From Cunninghamia lanceolata (Eukaryota; Streptophyta; Pinopsida; Cupressales; Cupressaceae), in NCBI GenBank assembly GCA_027924645.1, contig BSBN01000829.1, positions 6,572,001 to 6,636,000 of the forward strand: a stretch of DNA of 64,000 bases, written 5' to 3'. This document shows positions 22,105 through 35,381 of this stretch, in pieces. The notes beneath the pieces were generated by a model. It saw only the letters and a program-made list of their open reading frames with translations, was not told the DNA's origin and made no database searches. Position 1 is the first letter of the stretch; the number at the start of each line of letters is the position of its first letter. Both the position numbers and the translations under genes were made by a program.

Positions 22105-25100
22105 CATTGATGCTTAAATTTGTAGATAATCACCAACAATGGGAAATTCTGAGAATGTGGGATTGACTTTCAGAATAACCTCCAGATTTTAAAGAAGCTG
22201 GTTCTTCTCTCTAGTTTGTGGGGAAAAGGGAAGAAAAAAACAAGATAAAGAATTACCCTAAACTACTGCTATGGCGATGCGGTAGATTCATTACCTACCC
22301 AACATCACAATGATCAAACCCTAAAAGATTGACTGGTAAAACTAAAGAGCGGGATGCATGATTAATTACCCAACATTTGAAATAGATTTATCAAAGGCAC
22401 AGAATAGAGAACAAGAAGAAAGAATAGAAAAAACATATTCAGATCTGCACAAAACACCACACTCTCTTCAATGCTTGATAGGAGAACAAAATATAGAGGC
22501 AAAAATGCACAATATACAATATTACATCCCTCATGAGAGGCATCTTCTAAGGCAATAAAATGTGTCCATTCTGCAGCTAAAAATCCTCTGGTCATTCCAA
22601 TCTCTCTTCTCTCTGTCCCGGATCTCTATATTTATAATTGAGAAAACCCTTTGTGATCTTCTCCAACTGTCCAGAAAAACTCCAAATAGAATCTCATAAA
22701 TCATGGCTCTGATCTCATCTCTGATATCTGTATCTTCTATTAACTAGGTCTTCTATTCAAACTCCATGAGAACTGCCTCCATTGCTTGACCTACGTGAGA
22801 ACTTCTGCTCTTTCTTTTTCCCTTGTTGTAGCTTGCCATGGAAATAAACTAAAGTGACACTTGATTATTAGGGTTGCATATGTCTTTACTTCCCGTGCAT
22901 AGAGTCATCAAAGAGTCTTTACATTTAACAAAGATTTATCTTTACCTTGAGGGTCCCACCTCTCATATTAAAAGACTTTCACCTTTATTTGAAGCTGATT
23001 TATTTCTAATCTCTCCCATGGGCATATATTTTAATGAGACTCTTATTAATATTTAAATTCTACCTTAGCTTTAGAGGAGGGCCCTACCTTAAGATTCAAC
23101 ATTAAAATAATATGACTTAGCTTCTTCCTTAAGACTCCCGTGACTCTCTGATTATTTAATAACCCTTTTAAGAGATTAATAAAATAATAAGACTCTCCTA
23201 TGAGAAGAAAGATTCCATTTCTTCCACGCATCACAATGGCACTTGTTTGAGAGCCAAATTTCCTCACTCCTCTTCAAACACCCACGATTGCACCACGTGA
23301 CACACTCTACTACTTGGAGGTTTCATTCTTTGGAACTCAAAATTGACATGAACACTAACATTTGGTGCCTTCCACTTCTTCTTTATCTGATACCCGAGCC
23401 ATTGGATGAAATTTAATCTACGGTAGTCGAGTCTTAGTTTGGAAGACCTTCTCTGTGTATATTTTCCTTGCACATTCCTTCGGTTCCTATAGACAATGCC
23501 TTAAAACCTTGGGCTTGAGCTTTATTTGATGAGTCTGAGCAATACATTATACTGAAGCCGTCTCTCATCTATATGGCTCGCACCTTAGTTGGATGTTGTG
23601 CTTGGTTTAGAACACTCCATAGTTACACAACAGTTGTGCTATTAAACAGAGATTATAAAGGCTGAGCCTTTGCTTGCATTGGCTATGATATATTATTCAC
23701 TATGTTTCTATATTTGAATGGCATCACTCCCTGAACAATGATGACACCATGATCATTGGCTTGTGCATCACTATTTGGAGGTCAAACCTTCTTATTACAA
23801 AGCATGCACTACATAACTGTCTACGCCATTCATCTAGTAGGGACGCTGCTTAAAAGAAAACACTTTCTATATTTATTGTGCGTCATATCTATGAGTTCCT
23901 TCCTCTATTTAGATTATAAGATTTCCTTTATATTAGAGCCATGCTTCAGGTTCAACTTTGATACACCTTCTTAACAAGCCACTCATTGATGTTTTAATCA
24001 AACTTCGTCATGAGATAATGCCTTCCTTATATCAAAGATTAAGACTTTGCATTTTGATACTTAGTCATTCCTTACCTTTCATTATTTGGCACCTTGTTTC
24101 CTAGTGATGGCATCATCATAGTTTATGTTGGCTGTACCTCCATTGTTGTAAGAGGCATTTGATTTTTCTTGCTGATCATTCTACTGTTTGATCATGAGTT
24201 TTCAATGGCTGGTTACTTTATCTTAGTGGTTTGGTGTTTAGACACTAAGCTTGCACCATATCTCCAAATCATGCCATACTTTATGGCTTGCACTTTGTTT
24301 CTGATGACCATGGATTTTATCCTTGATGTGCCACCTTTACTCTTACTATGCAACATTTGAAGTGGTGTTACTATCCACTTTGTGGCTGAGACCTTTTGCA
24401 TATAAGTGATGTTTTGTATTGCTTGCCTCATTTGATAGGCTGACCATAGTTCAAAGGCTTATGCCATCTTAAAACTATGCTACACCATTATTCTTTAGAT
24501 TGTGCCTTTCCTACGATTTTCATGATGTGCCTATAATGTGATCCTTAGCTAAGGCTTGATCTTTAAAAGTAGCACCTACATAAGAAAGTCCACCCCTTTG
24601 ATTTAAATGCTATTCTCTTCTGCCATGTCAATAGACTATGTTTATTTGAGGTGCTATTCTCTTCTGCACCATGCTTTTATATTGTGCATATTCCATAGCA
24701 GCTCCTTACCTTATATCAAGCCTCCATACATAGGCCGCCACTTCTTTTTGAATGATGATTGCCTTTCTTCTTAAAATATGCTTTTCTCTTCATATGATTG
24801 AGCTGTGGACTGCAATGTTGTGGTTGAGCATTTTGAACTAAGGTAGTGTCACTCCACACTTTATGGGTCGATCCCCTATATGCTTGAAACTTTTAGTGGC
24901 AACCTCCTTTAATAGATCGGGACCTTACTTTGACATACAAGGCATGTGCCATGTTTGGAAGGCCGAGCTTAATTCTTTCGATGCTAATTGTGCATTGTAC
25001 TACTTGTCTCTTATTTTACATTGCTCATCTCTACATTGAAAAATGGATGGTGATGCTTCCTTTCATATGACCTACACCATCTTATAAACTGATGCCATTG

Positions 25101-25234
25101 ATTCTAGTCTCAAACAGTGGCACCTTACCTGATTCTTGTGTCATGATAGACTCTATACTAAAACCTGTGCCTCCATGAATTGGATTGAAACTAAAAATGT
25201 GAATCCTATGCATCTTTGAAACATCCTTGAAACT
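22105..25234 (-). repeat. Element X 3' LTR, main part
   Basis: It matches 35382-37457 and then 52191-53230 in order and direction, with roughly 5-9 percent differences in stretches compared by eye. It contains the uninterrupted phrase TTTGATCATGAGTTTTC at 24187-24203, the empty site of the Tekay-like insertion. The LTR is interrupted after 25234 by Y. Just before Y a 12-base near-duplication (CATCTTTGAAAC, then ATCCTTGAAACT) is not seen in the other LTR. Short ORFs inside are not conserved between the copies. Confidence 0.88.
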
Positions 25235-27372
25235 TGTTATTAATCGGATATGCATCCAATGCTAATCTATAAACTTAGCTACATGTTGACACATGGGAAC
25301 ACTCTTAGGCCTGTGGGTTGCCTAAAACTTGGAGTGAACCTCCAGAGTGGATTGGTTCCCCTAAAAAATCACCTAATCTAAAAGACTTCTTGAGGAAAGG
25401 GTAAAAAGATAACTGGAAATTAAATTCTAAAACCTAAGGATATTTTACCAGAATTTTATCTATTGACTCACAATCAACCTCACAAATCTTTTTATCCTCA
25501 CAATTTCACAAAAACAATGCAATACATAAATAATTTGCATGAAAGCTTGAAAGCTAGAGGTTTGCATGAAGGAAAAACACAAGTTTCATCACAACTTCAA
25601 CCCACTAACCAAGGCTAAACATAACATGCAACCTGTATTACATGAAACTTTTACACTCAACCCTGCAACAATGAGACATATGAAAAGGATTCTAAGGTTG
25701 AATCACAATGGGACATCAGATCATTGATTACAAAATGAATTAGAAAGTATGAAAGAGGAGAACTCTACTACTTTATTAAAACTAAAAGGAGTAGAAACTG
25801 AGTATCTGAGTACAAAAAATGTTGACAAAGCTCTCTACAAATGTACAAGAGAGGAAGAAACAAAGATATCGCCCCCTAAAAACTAAGTCTTTCTCCCCTA
25901 TTTATAACTCTAAAGATCTCCCAAGGAAAAAGCTAAGAAATCTTCCTAGAATAGAAAATTTGATCCATTTCTGAGCTCCATTGAAAAGCCAAAAATAAAG
26001 CTTTCAAATCACCTACAATCTGTATATGAAAGCTACCAAAATCTTCCTCAAGGTAGACCTCACCAAAATCTACTTTAAAACAAGCTTTATTTGCTCAATA
26101 AAAGCTCAATTCTTTTTTATTGTCCTCATCTGCCTCAAAATAGAACAAATCCAGAAAAAGATATTTAATTTACTTTAATAGTTTTAACTGCATAAAATGA
26201 TGAGATACTAAAAACAATTTTTAAAGAACATTGCTTTAATATTTGTCTTACAATAGGTCCTACAACTTTTCCTTTTGATTTGCCTAATCTTACAAGGCTT
26301 ATTTTTGTCCATATCTTCCCAAAAGAAAGCAAACTAAAAAAAAAAAGATATTCTTTGCTTTACTTTGTTTTAATTGCATAAATAATAAATATTTATAAGC
26401 AATTTATAGGATATTGTTTCAAATATCATTTTACAATAATTTTTTTGCAGCTTCAAATTTGTAAAAAAAAAGGGGACTGCCATTGTGAAGATTCCTTGAA
26501 AAATACAAACTGGGTAGGTGAGATATTTAAAGGGTTTTTGTGTTTTATTCTTCTCTCATCTTTATCTAAAAATATCAAAAACCTAGATCATGCGTTTTGA
26601 GATATGATTAAAACATGAGACTATTATCTTCATTTTGCTGTATATTGTGGTTCTGACAGTTCCTCGAAAACTACAAACTGAGTTGGTGAGAAATTTAAAG
26701 AGTTTTGTACCTTATTATTGTCTGATTTATATCCAGAAATCTAAAGAACCCACATCATATTTTTTGAGATATGATCGAAACACATGACATCTATCTTTAT
26801 TTTGTAGGGTCTTTATTTGACATTGTTTCTCTTTCAGACTCTTTCCACAATCCTCTTAAAACTTGGGGGTAGCATGCTGGGCTCAACCCTTGTGGGAGCC
26901 CATTTTACTCCACATACTAATTTGTCTTCAATCAGCTACATGATTTATCCTATACCTGCACATGAAACAAACAGATTAGAATAAAACATTGAAATTCCAT
27001 GATTGTTTCTTTCTCAGCTTTTCTTGCATATAGATGATGTTCATTGATCAATGCATTATAAACAAAGTGTTATGCCTCTTCTAATAGGATATAGACATCT
27101 CATAACCAGAGCTCTAATAGGACCTTCCCACATTTTTGTAGGTTCATGTTGAGATCGGGAGTAGGAACAGAAGATAACTTCGAAGATTGAAGACCTTCAA
27201 GCCAATGATGGCTATGACCTTCTCTTTCTTATCCTTAACAACACTGTAATTATCACTAAAAAACAATAGCTATGCAAATAAATTATAATAGGAGAATGTT
27301 AACCTTCATTCTAAAAATGAATTTGTTGCATCAATGTTGCCAATTTTGAGCTGTGGTAAAAAAATCGTAACA
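25235..27372 (-). repeat. Element Y 3' LTR
   Basis: It aligns end to end with 30480-32555. Shared blocks include GACACATGGGAACACTC, GACTTCTTGAGGAAAGGG and CTTGGGGGTAGCATGCTGGG. By eye about 15 of 175 bases differ in one sample, mostly transitions. Confidence 0.9.
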
Positions 27373-27867
27373 TTTCTGGTGACTTCTGCTATATGCTTGC
27401 CTGCTAAGCATTAGATCAATTGCCTTGAATATCTATTGGATATTGAGTCATACTTTGTTCTTCCCAAAATCAGAAAACACTACAATTCAGCTCTCCAACA
27501 AGTTCAAACAGTAACAAAAAATTGAAAACAAACTAAGCTAACATGCCCTGATGGCCAAAAAACTATGCAGCCGCACTTAGGGAAACAAAACTAACTGAAA
27601 GCAAATGTGCACTGAAGCACTTATTGGCTAAAAACACTACTCTAACCTACTCTAACCACGTGGAATGACTAATTAAACAAAACCATTTATAGATTGGGTG
27701 AAATAACTATCTTTCCTAATCAACTCAGGATGCTTCTCATGCTTACAAACTGACAATAAGGAGCAAAACACAAGAATACACCTTATAAACTAAAGTACTG
27801 CAACTTGTAGAATACAATCAAAGGTTTGAAACTCTTGATCCTGTTCGGGTATACCTCTGATTGGCCA

Positions 27868-30233
27868 TCAATGGGGAAATTTAATCTGTTGTCCCTCAAC
27901 TGTAATCTCATCCTTAGGGGTACTAAAAATACTATGAAAGCTATCAGTCACTTGATTGGTCAAATATCTAATGGGGCAACCTCTCAAAGGTTTGGGACTG
28001 GAAAAAATAGTATGATCCATACCTTGTGTGATAGCCTGCCATGTGGTTTCCTCCTCTTCAGTTAATGGGTCATCCTCCTCTGTCAGGGTTGCTAATAGCT
28101 TGTCGAAGGTATCAACTCTAAATAGGCTCTTAACTAGAGATGGACCAGTCTCAAAACACACATTATTAACCAAGGAAGAATATTTGGAATCAGAAATTTC
28201 CTCTTCAATAAATGAAGGCAAGTGTTTGAATGATGAACTAACCTCTTTCAACATACCATCAATTTGCATAGCATCAGTTTCAAGATCCTCCAAGTCATGA
28301 CTGTCCTCATTTACTTCCTGCTTATTGCCCTCACTGTCTACTAGCTTGGGCTTTTGATTATTGCAAGAAAACAACAAAATGCCAATCTCCCTACAAGTTG
28401 AACAGTCATGATCCTACCAATCAATCGTGAAGTTATCTTGGATAGCTTGATCATTTTCATTCGGTTGACTTGATTGCTCGGCAAGGCAAGCTGCTTTAGT
28501 CCCGTTCATATCAGCTTCTTCATTACAGTACAATGGAATCTTTGAGAACAAACTAAATGCCTCATCCTTATAAAGAATATGATTTGATTCAACCTTGTGT
28601 TCATCTTGGTAGTTAGGATCTTCATGCAAAACAAGCATGCTAGGTTTTGAGATAAAACTACCTCTTTGCTCTTCAAACTAAACTGGGGTCTTAATCTCAT
28701 CATTGCCCTTTCAAAACAATAGTGCATCATTTTCTACAATATCTTCTGGCTATCCTAAATTAGCTAATAAGTAGGATTCTTGCATGCTATCTTCATCATC
28801 TCCAACATAAGCAGGCAGTTGATCGAACAAGAACACTAAATCATCTCCCTCTTCCTGTTTATTCTCCATTTGAACTTGGGCAATTTGTCTTTGCAATTGG
28901 AGACTTTCACCCTCCAAGCTCTACATCCTACTTTGATTCATCTTATAAAAAGCATCAGAAAACTTGTCAAAAGAATCAAAATGCAAAGGATTCAGGATCA
29001 AGTTTGAATCAACTTCCTTTGTACATTCGTTATGCTCATAATCAGCTGAGGCTGCAGGACAAACATCAGAAGCTTCTTGTTCTTTGTTTGATTTCTCAGT
29101 TGCTGGCCTGACATTCGTGATTTCAATCGGTCTTGTTTTTTGATATGGCTGAAACTGAGGACTAATGGACTGGTCTTGAATGCAGACAAGCTCCTGAGCA
29201 GACTTAGAACTTCTGAAACTCAAGATTTTGATCTCTTGAGGAGTCTGTTTGCATTCAAAACCCATCTCTTGGCCTTAGGGGTAATTCACATCACAAAAAT
29301 TAGTGCTTTGCGAATTCATAAAAACCACCTCAGGGTTACAACTTCTTCTTGGGGCCTGTGGATCAGTTTGGAAGGGTGGCCTACTTGGTTGATTAGACTA
29401 ATATAGGGCTTGGTATGGCTTATGTTCTTGACTGATTTGCCTCCTGATATTAACAGATTCTTTGCCAATAGCTTGCAGTATAATTCTACCCTCTTGAAAC
29501 TCTTGAGAATGAGCTAGAACAATAGGATCTTAAGCAGCAGCCTAGTGTTCTATGGTTGGAACAGCTGGGACAATAGTCAAAAAGGGAATTTACATGGGCT
29601 CAGGTGGCTGGATTTGTGAAATAATGAGTAAGGGAGGCCTTGGGGGTATTTCCCTGCTAGAATAAGGTAGCTTTCTACTCTAACAATAATCTCAAAAGCA
29701 TCAGGAAGGGTAGATCCACCCAGAGCCTGAATCATAATAGATATTTCTCTATCTAAAGCTCTAAGATAAAATAGAAAGGCATGTTGTGGTATAGGCCTTA
29801 CTATCATGGGGATTCTATCCCAAGTTCTCTGAAAGTGATAGTTAAAGTATGACATATGTTCATGCGTATGCCTCTTGATGGTACTCAACTGTTGCAGCAA
29901 AGACAAAAGATCAGATTTGTTTTTGAAGCACTTGTGCAATCTATCTCCCAGTAGATCCCATGATGTGATTGAGCTTGCTGTGAGTCCTCCAAACCACTGG
30001 AAAGATTTCCCTTTCAATGATGCAGCCAAGAGTCTGATTGCCACATTCTCTTGGATAATATTATGCACCCAACATAGAGTTGCAACATCTTGAATATGCT
30101 CAACAACTGTGATGTGATCTTCTCCGGTAAAATATGGCAATCCTTTGAGGGCTACAGCTAGAATGTCATCACGCTGAGCAAGTTGTAACGGGCTGCCCCC
30201 ATTAAATGCAACAAAAGGATATGGTCTGGCCAT
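27868..30233 (-). pseudogene. Element Y Gag-like polyprotein, decayed
   Basis: The frame starts at the ATG 30233-30231, about 220 bases beyond the primer site. 29577-30233 is an open Gag-like domain: HIQDVATLCWVHNIIQEN, SSITSWDLLGDRLHKCF, IKRHTHEHMSYFN, FLFYLRALDREISIMIQ, LGGSTLP and AGK match element X's Gag. A frameshift near 29620-29640 leads into a second frame kept to 27868 and cut by several stops. That frame holds Gln/Pro-rich DNA near 29500-29300, then a long acidic tail (NKQEEGDDLVFLFDQLP, LTEEDDPLTEEEE). The total is about 788 codons. Gag would form the particle around element RNA. No zinc knuckle and no aspartic protease, RT or integrase motif was seen. The role of the acidic tail is unknown. 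Confidence 0.7.
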
Positions 30234-30456
30234 TTATTTAGAGTCACCAGGATGTTAACAAAAAAAAATTACCTCCAAAGGTTGTTGATATTGAAGAAAA
30301 CACCCAATTCTTCAGTATGTGCTATTCTTCATGTATTGATCACTGGATCTACATGTAAAAACTAGAGATTTGAGTCACCAAGTATGCTGATTTTACCTCT
30401 GAAAGGCTAAACACCTTGCTATGCATACCAAATAGCAAAGAAAGTAATGTGCTTTT

Positions 30457-30474
30457 GTCCCACTAGGCGTGTCA
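30457..30474 (-). other. Element Y primer-binding site
   Basis: On the minus strand, five bases after the 5' LTR, is TGACACGCCTAGTGGGAC. Element X has TGGCACACCTGATGGGAC at the same place. A tRNA 3' end with CCA would pair with the TGG form. I cannot name the tRNA. Confidence 0.65.
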
Positions 30475-30479
30475 AAAAC

Positions 30480-32555
30480 TATTATGAATCAGATATGCAC
30501 CCAATGCTAAGCTATCCACTTAGCTACCTATTGACACATGGGAACACTCCTAGGCCTATGGGTTCCCTAAAACTTGGAGTGAACCTCTAGAATGGGTTGG
30601 TTCCCTTCGTAAATCACCTAATCTAAAAGACTTCTTGAGGAAAGGGTAAGAAGATAACTAAAAATTAAATTCTAAAACCTAAGGATATTTTACTAGAATT
30701 TTATATATTGACTCACAATCAGCCTCATAAAGCCTTTTATCCTCACAATTTCACAAAAACAATGCAATACATAAGTAATTTGCATGAAAGCTTGAAAGCT
30801 AGAGGTTTGCATGAAGGAAAAACACAAGTTTTATCACAATTTCAACCCACTAACCAAGGCTAAACATAATATGCAACCTGTATTACATGAAACTTTCGCA
30901 CTCAATCTTACAACAATGAGACATATGAAAAGAATTCTAAGGTTGAATCACAATGGGACATCAGATCATTGATTACAAAATGAATTAGAAAGTATGAAAA
31001 AGGAGAACTCTACTGCTTTATTAAAACTGAAAGGAGTAGATGCTAAGAATCTGAGTACAAAAAATGTTGACAAAGCTCTCTGGAAATGAGCAAGAGAGGA
31101 AGAAAAAAAGATATCACCCCCTAAAAACTAAGTCTTTCTCCCCTATTTATAATTCCAAAGATCTCCCAAGGAAAAAGCTGAGAGATCTTCCTAGAATAGC
31201 AAAATTGATCTATTTTTGAGTTCCACTGAAAAGCCAAAAATAAAACTTTCAAATCACCTCCAATCTGTATATGAAAGCTGCCAAAATCTTCCTCAAGGTA
31301 GACCTCACCAAAATCTACTTTAAAACAAGCTTTATTTGCTCAATAAAAGCTCTTTTTTTTTTTTATCCTCGTCTACCTCAAAACAAAGTAAATCCATAAA
31401 AAGATATTTGATTTGCTTTAATAGTTTTAACTACATAAAATGACAAAATATTAAAAGCAATTTATAAAGAACATTACAAGGCTTATTTTTGTCCATATCT
31501 TCCCAAAAGAAAGCAAACTAAAAAAAAAAGATATTGTTTTCTTTACATTGTTTTAATTGCATAAATAATGAATATTTATAAGCAATTTATAGGATATTGC
31601 TTTAAATATCATTTTACAATAATTTTTTTGCAGCTTCAAATTTGTAAAATAAAAAGGGTCCGCCATTGTGAATATTCATTGAAAACTGAAAACTGGGTAA
31701 GTGAGATATTTAAAGGATTTTTCTCTTTATTCTCTTCTCATCTTTATCTAAAAATATCAAAAATCCAGATCACGCGTTTTGAGATATGATTAAAACATGC
31801 AACTGCTATCTTCATTTTGCTGTGTATTGTGCTTCTGATGGTTCCTTGAAAACATCAAACTGGGTTGGTGAGAAATTTAAAGGGTTTTTGCCTCTTATTG
31901 TCTTCTAATCTATATCTAAACATATCAAGAACCCAGATCATATGTTTTCAGATATAATCAAAACACGTGACATCTATTTTTATTTTGCAGGGTCTTTATG
32001 TGACACTATTTCTCTTTCAGACTCTTTCCACAATCCTCTTAAAACTTGGGGGTAGCATGCTGGGATCAACCCTTGTGGGAGCCCATTTTACTCCACATGC
32101 TAATTTATCTTCAATCAGCTACATGACTTATCCTATACCTGCACATGAAATAAATAGATTAGAATAAAACATTGAAATTCCATGATTGTTTCTTTCTCAT
32201 CTCTTCTTGCATGTGGATGATGTTTATTGATCAATGCATTATCAACAAAGTGTTATGCCTCTTCTAATAGTATATAGAGATCTCATAACTAGAGCTCTAA
32301 TAGGACCTTGCCACATTTTTGTAGGTTCATGTTGAGATCAGAAGCAGAAACAGAAGACAACTTGGAAGATTGAAGACCTTCAAGCCAATGATGGCTATGG
32401 CCTTCTCTTTCTTATCCTGAACAACACTGTAATTATCACTAAAATACAATAACTATGCAAATAACTTATAACACAAGAATGTTAATCTTCACTCTAGAAA
32501 TGAATTTGTTGCATCAACTTTACCAATTTTGAGCTGTGGTGAAAAAATGGTAACA
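30480..32555 (-). repeat. Element Y 5' LTR
   Basis: Partner of 25235-27372. Its outer end (TAACA, 32555) abuts the AAACT duplication and then resumes X's LTR at TCATGCCACTG. The inner end has TATTATGAATC where the other copy has TGTTATTAATC. Confidence 0.9.
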
Positions 32556-32560
32556 AAACT

Positions 32561-32631
32561 TCATGCCACTGAAGGATCCTTGAATTCTACTGATGTAGAA
32601 AATTTTGATATGGTGTGAAAAATTCTCACTA
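32561..32631 (-). repeat. Element X 3' LTR, remaining 71 bases after Y
   Basis: TCATGCCACTGAAGGATC through GAAAAATTCTCACTA continues X's LTR exactly where Y interrupts it and matches 53231-53301. Confidence 0.88.
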
Positions 32632-34514
32632 GTTCTTGGCGACTGGCTGGGAAAATGAGTCTACTCATTGTGAACTCTAGAATCTCTAGTTTCACAAAAA
32701 CCAAAGCTTTATCTAGTGGGCATAGAGTCAAACATGTTGAAATTGAAAAACCAACACCTTGAAGACACATTTGTAGCCAAATTTTTTTACACCAAACTGA
32801 TATAGAACTGCCTAGAAGTTCATTATTGAATCTAAAATTGAAACATTGTTGGATCAAACAAATACTGCAACTAAATCCACAACCTGATAAAAATGGTGAC
32901 AACTGACTATACTGTTCAGCCAAAACTGAAACTTGTACACAACCATAACTGACATCTTGAAATTGACACCAAGTGATGACTGTTGAAACCCTCGAGTCCT
33001 TTATGCAACTAAGACTTATTGAAAGCAACAAAACTAAAATTGAAACTAACTGTTGCGAATACAACTTATTGCAAAACATTCAGACTAAATTACTGATATA
33101 TGAATCTCATAGGGACATGCCCATTAACAAGAATTGCAAAATAACTCCCATATCTGATGATGTTGCTCGAGTGGATCCATATTGCACTAAGAATTGACCA
33201 AATGAAATGCATGAAGAAAAATAACAAGAACTTGTACCTTTTCACCCTCTTGCATTCTGGGGACTCTTTCTTTGCATCAAAATACCTTACAGGCCGATCT
33301 ACATGATGTTCTTGCTTGAACGAAGGGTGGGAAGGGGAAATCAAGTGATGGAGTTCATCTCTTTGTTCATATGTGAAAGCATTTATGATCTTAGACTCAT
33401 CGGTGACTTATTTTATCTGTATCTTTGTATGCTCATGATCCATAATAGCCTTGAACTCTGGCTTGAATGTGACAGAGTTTCCAATAACCATCTTGAATCT
33501 AATCAGCATTTCTTCTTGAATGAAGAATGGTATATGAGGCAACTCTTCATGACAAGGGTCTCTCGATGCATCATTATCATGGGGGTCACTTTTATTTTTT
33601 ATCATCATCACCCAAATTTGAATAGAAAACTTCAAGATCATCTCAAAAAGGATCATTTTCAGACTCATATTCACCCTTTTACACAAGAGGACTTACCTTT
33701 TGTTATTTTAGAAGGCGAGGTAAAAATTTTGTATTGTTTGATAGCCAGTACTTTTCAGCTTCTAGATTCTTTTGCAAGTACTTTTCATCTTCAAAGAGAA
33801 TCAAGCCATTGTCATCTGTCCCATCCTCTTCTTCATGTGACTACATCTCTGATTCATCTCCTTCAAGATGTGAAAAATCATGAGTAAAATAAAAACACCC
33901 TTTATTTGTGGATTCAACAGTAATTTCTTTTGCAACTTCTTCCTCAAGATGTGTTACAGATGATGCATCAAGCTTCACCTAGTACTTTTCAGCTTCAGTG
34001 CTCCCCTTTTCAAGTACTTTTCAGCTTCAAGAAGGGTTAAGTCATAAGCATCCTTTGAATATCCTTTATCACTTGACTGAGTCTCTGAATTACACCTTGC
34101 CACATGTGTATGATGCTCAGGATTGGCTAGGAACACTCGATAAATAGGGTCTATCTCTTTTCTTGTATTTTGATCTTTGAGACTCGAATCTTCTTTGATA
34201 TCAAAATGACAAAGAACCTAATATATGGCTTCTATTGGTTGATTTGTAGCTACAGAGGCTTGTAAAGCAAAAATTTCCAAATAATTGGGTCTCTTTTATG
34301 CCTGAGGGAGGATCTCTTCTATAAATTGATTGTATTGATATTGCTATCCATACAGACTTTGAGGTATGAAACTTGGATCAACATGATACAATTCTTGACA
34401 TTTTAGCTCATTTAGCTCATGGGTGAAGGTTTTTATAATCTCTCTTACCTTTAACATCTCCTTATGATTTGACAAATCAGTAGGGAGGGTGGGTGGATCA
34501 GGACTTATATGCAT
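32632..34514 (-). other. Element X internal region downstream of Gag, no clear gene
   Basis: This lies between the Gag frame and the 3' LTR. Short open frames on both strands (33408-33686 minus, 33303-33887 plus; 32561-33079 minus, which runs into the LTR) show no pol motif. Local repeats of ACTTTTCAGCTTC occur at about 33750, 33988 and 34016. It probably corresponds to the post-Gag tail of element Y's polyprotein, but I could not align it. Confidence 0.45.
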
Positions 34515-35203
34515 TTAGCTATAAGAAAGAGCCTGAGATGAGATGTTTGAATGTGACATATGTGGTGCTAAGGGCAGAGGAGGCAATTTACCAGCCTCTA
34601 TGAGGTTATTTTTAGCTCTAATAGAAAGATTATATGATTGGGGCAGAGTCTCACCTCCTAGGACTTGTATCATGATATATATTTCAGGGTCTAAAGCCTT
34701 CAAATAATACAGAAATACAAAAACCAAAGGAGGTCTCATATTAACTAAAAAAATTTCCATACATTGTCAAATCTTGTATTGACATCACACATGTGCTCCA
34801 TAGGATGCCTTTTGATTGTGATGAGATTCTAAGTGAGAGTGGTGACATCTGTCCTTTCTTGGAATTGTTTGTAAATGAGCCCTCCTAGCTGGTCCCATCC
34901 ATTGATTGAACTAGGTTGCAATTCTCTATACCATTCTTTTGCTTTACCTCTGAGTGAAGATGCCAGCAATAGAAGGGCTTCATTCTCAACTATGATATTG
35001 TGAACGGTGCACAAATTGGCAATATCCTGAATATGATCTACAGAACAAACAGAGTCATCCCCAAGAAAATGAGTTAGTGATTTCCATGTTGTATTAGGAA
35101 CCTGGCCTTGTTGTTGTAGAATAATAGGGCTTGAATTCCAAGTCACAAAGGCCAAATTCCTTGCAGGAATATTGAGTTGCACAAAAATATTTTAGGCTGC
35201 CAT
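34515..35203 (-). pseudogene. Element X Gag-like protein, decayed
   Basis: The likely start is the ATG at 35203-35201; codon 4 is TAA, where a glutamine codon CAA would fit. The frame then runs open from 35182 to 34829, has one stop after TDVTTLT, and shifts frame at a run of T near 34750 into 34760-34515. Matches to element Y's Gag: HIQDIANLCTVHNII, LLLASSLRGKAKEWY, SSINGWDQLGGLIYKQF, TIKRHPMEHM, FLYYLKALDPEIYIMIQ and LGGETLP. A Gag_retrotrans-type capsid domain is inferred from the W-Y, SI-W-LG and F spacing. No zinc knuckle seen. Confidence 0.72.
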
Positions 35204-35358
35204 GATCTGTAGGAATAGAGACTTGAGAAAGAGTCACTAGTAGAGTCGTGAGATGGAGGATTCATGGTCCCATGAGCAGATATTTTTGTGATTTTCCACC
35301 AAAACCACAATATAGGGCAAAGATTCAATGAAAACAAAGACCAAAATCTTTGATTCCA

Positions 35359-35376
35359 GTCCCATCAGGTGTGCCA
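35359..35376 (-). other. Element X primer-binding site
   Basis: Minus-strand TGGCACACCTGATGGGAC, five bases from the LTR end (35382). Same layout as in element Y, including the GTTTT spacer. Confidence 0.65.
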
Positions 35377-35381
35377 AAAAC

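Larger units (their letters stand above)
25235..32555 (-). mobile_element. Element Y: gag-only LTR retrotransposon nested in X
   Basis: LTRs lie at 25235-27372 (2,138 bases) and 30480-32555 (2,076 bases). Minus-strand ends are TGTTAC...ATAACA in the better-kept copies. Target-site duplications AAACT lie at 25230-25234 and 32556-32560; the unoccupied site, with one AAACT, is at 53226-53230 in X's other LTR. The internal 3,107 bases hold a primer site next to the right LTR and one long decayed frame starting with a Gag domain, with no pol motifs. Y belongs to a family related to X by Gag and primer site but not obviously by LTR sequence. Confidence 0.9.

Noticed and set aside
22874..24431. Short frames inside element X's LTR, such as 22874-23056 and its copy 36131-36313.
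   Set aside because: The pair is similar simply because the LTRs are copies of each other; no domain was seen.
27826..28065. Plus-strand frames across the inside of element Y (27826-28065, 28028-28300, 29140-29406).
   Set aside because: They are antisense to the long minus-strand polyprotein frame and have no motif of their own.
32561..33079. 172-codon minus frame as a protein gene of element X.
   Set aside because: It runs into the LTR, has cysteine-rich but motif-free composition, and is out of line with Gag. Kept only as part of the internal region.
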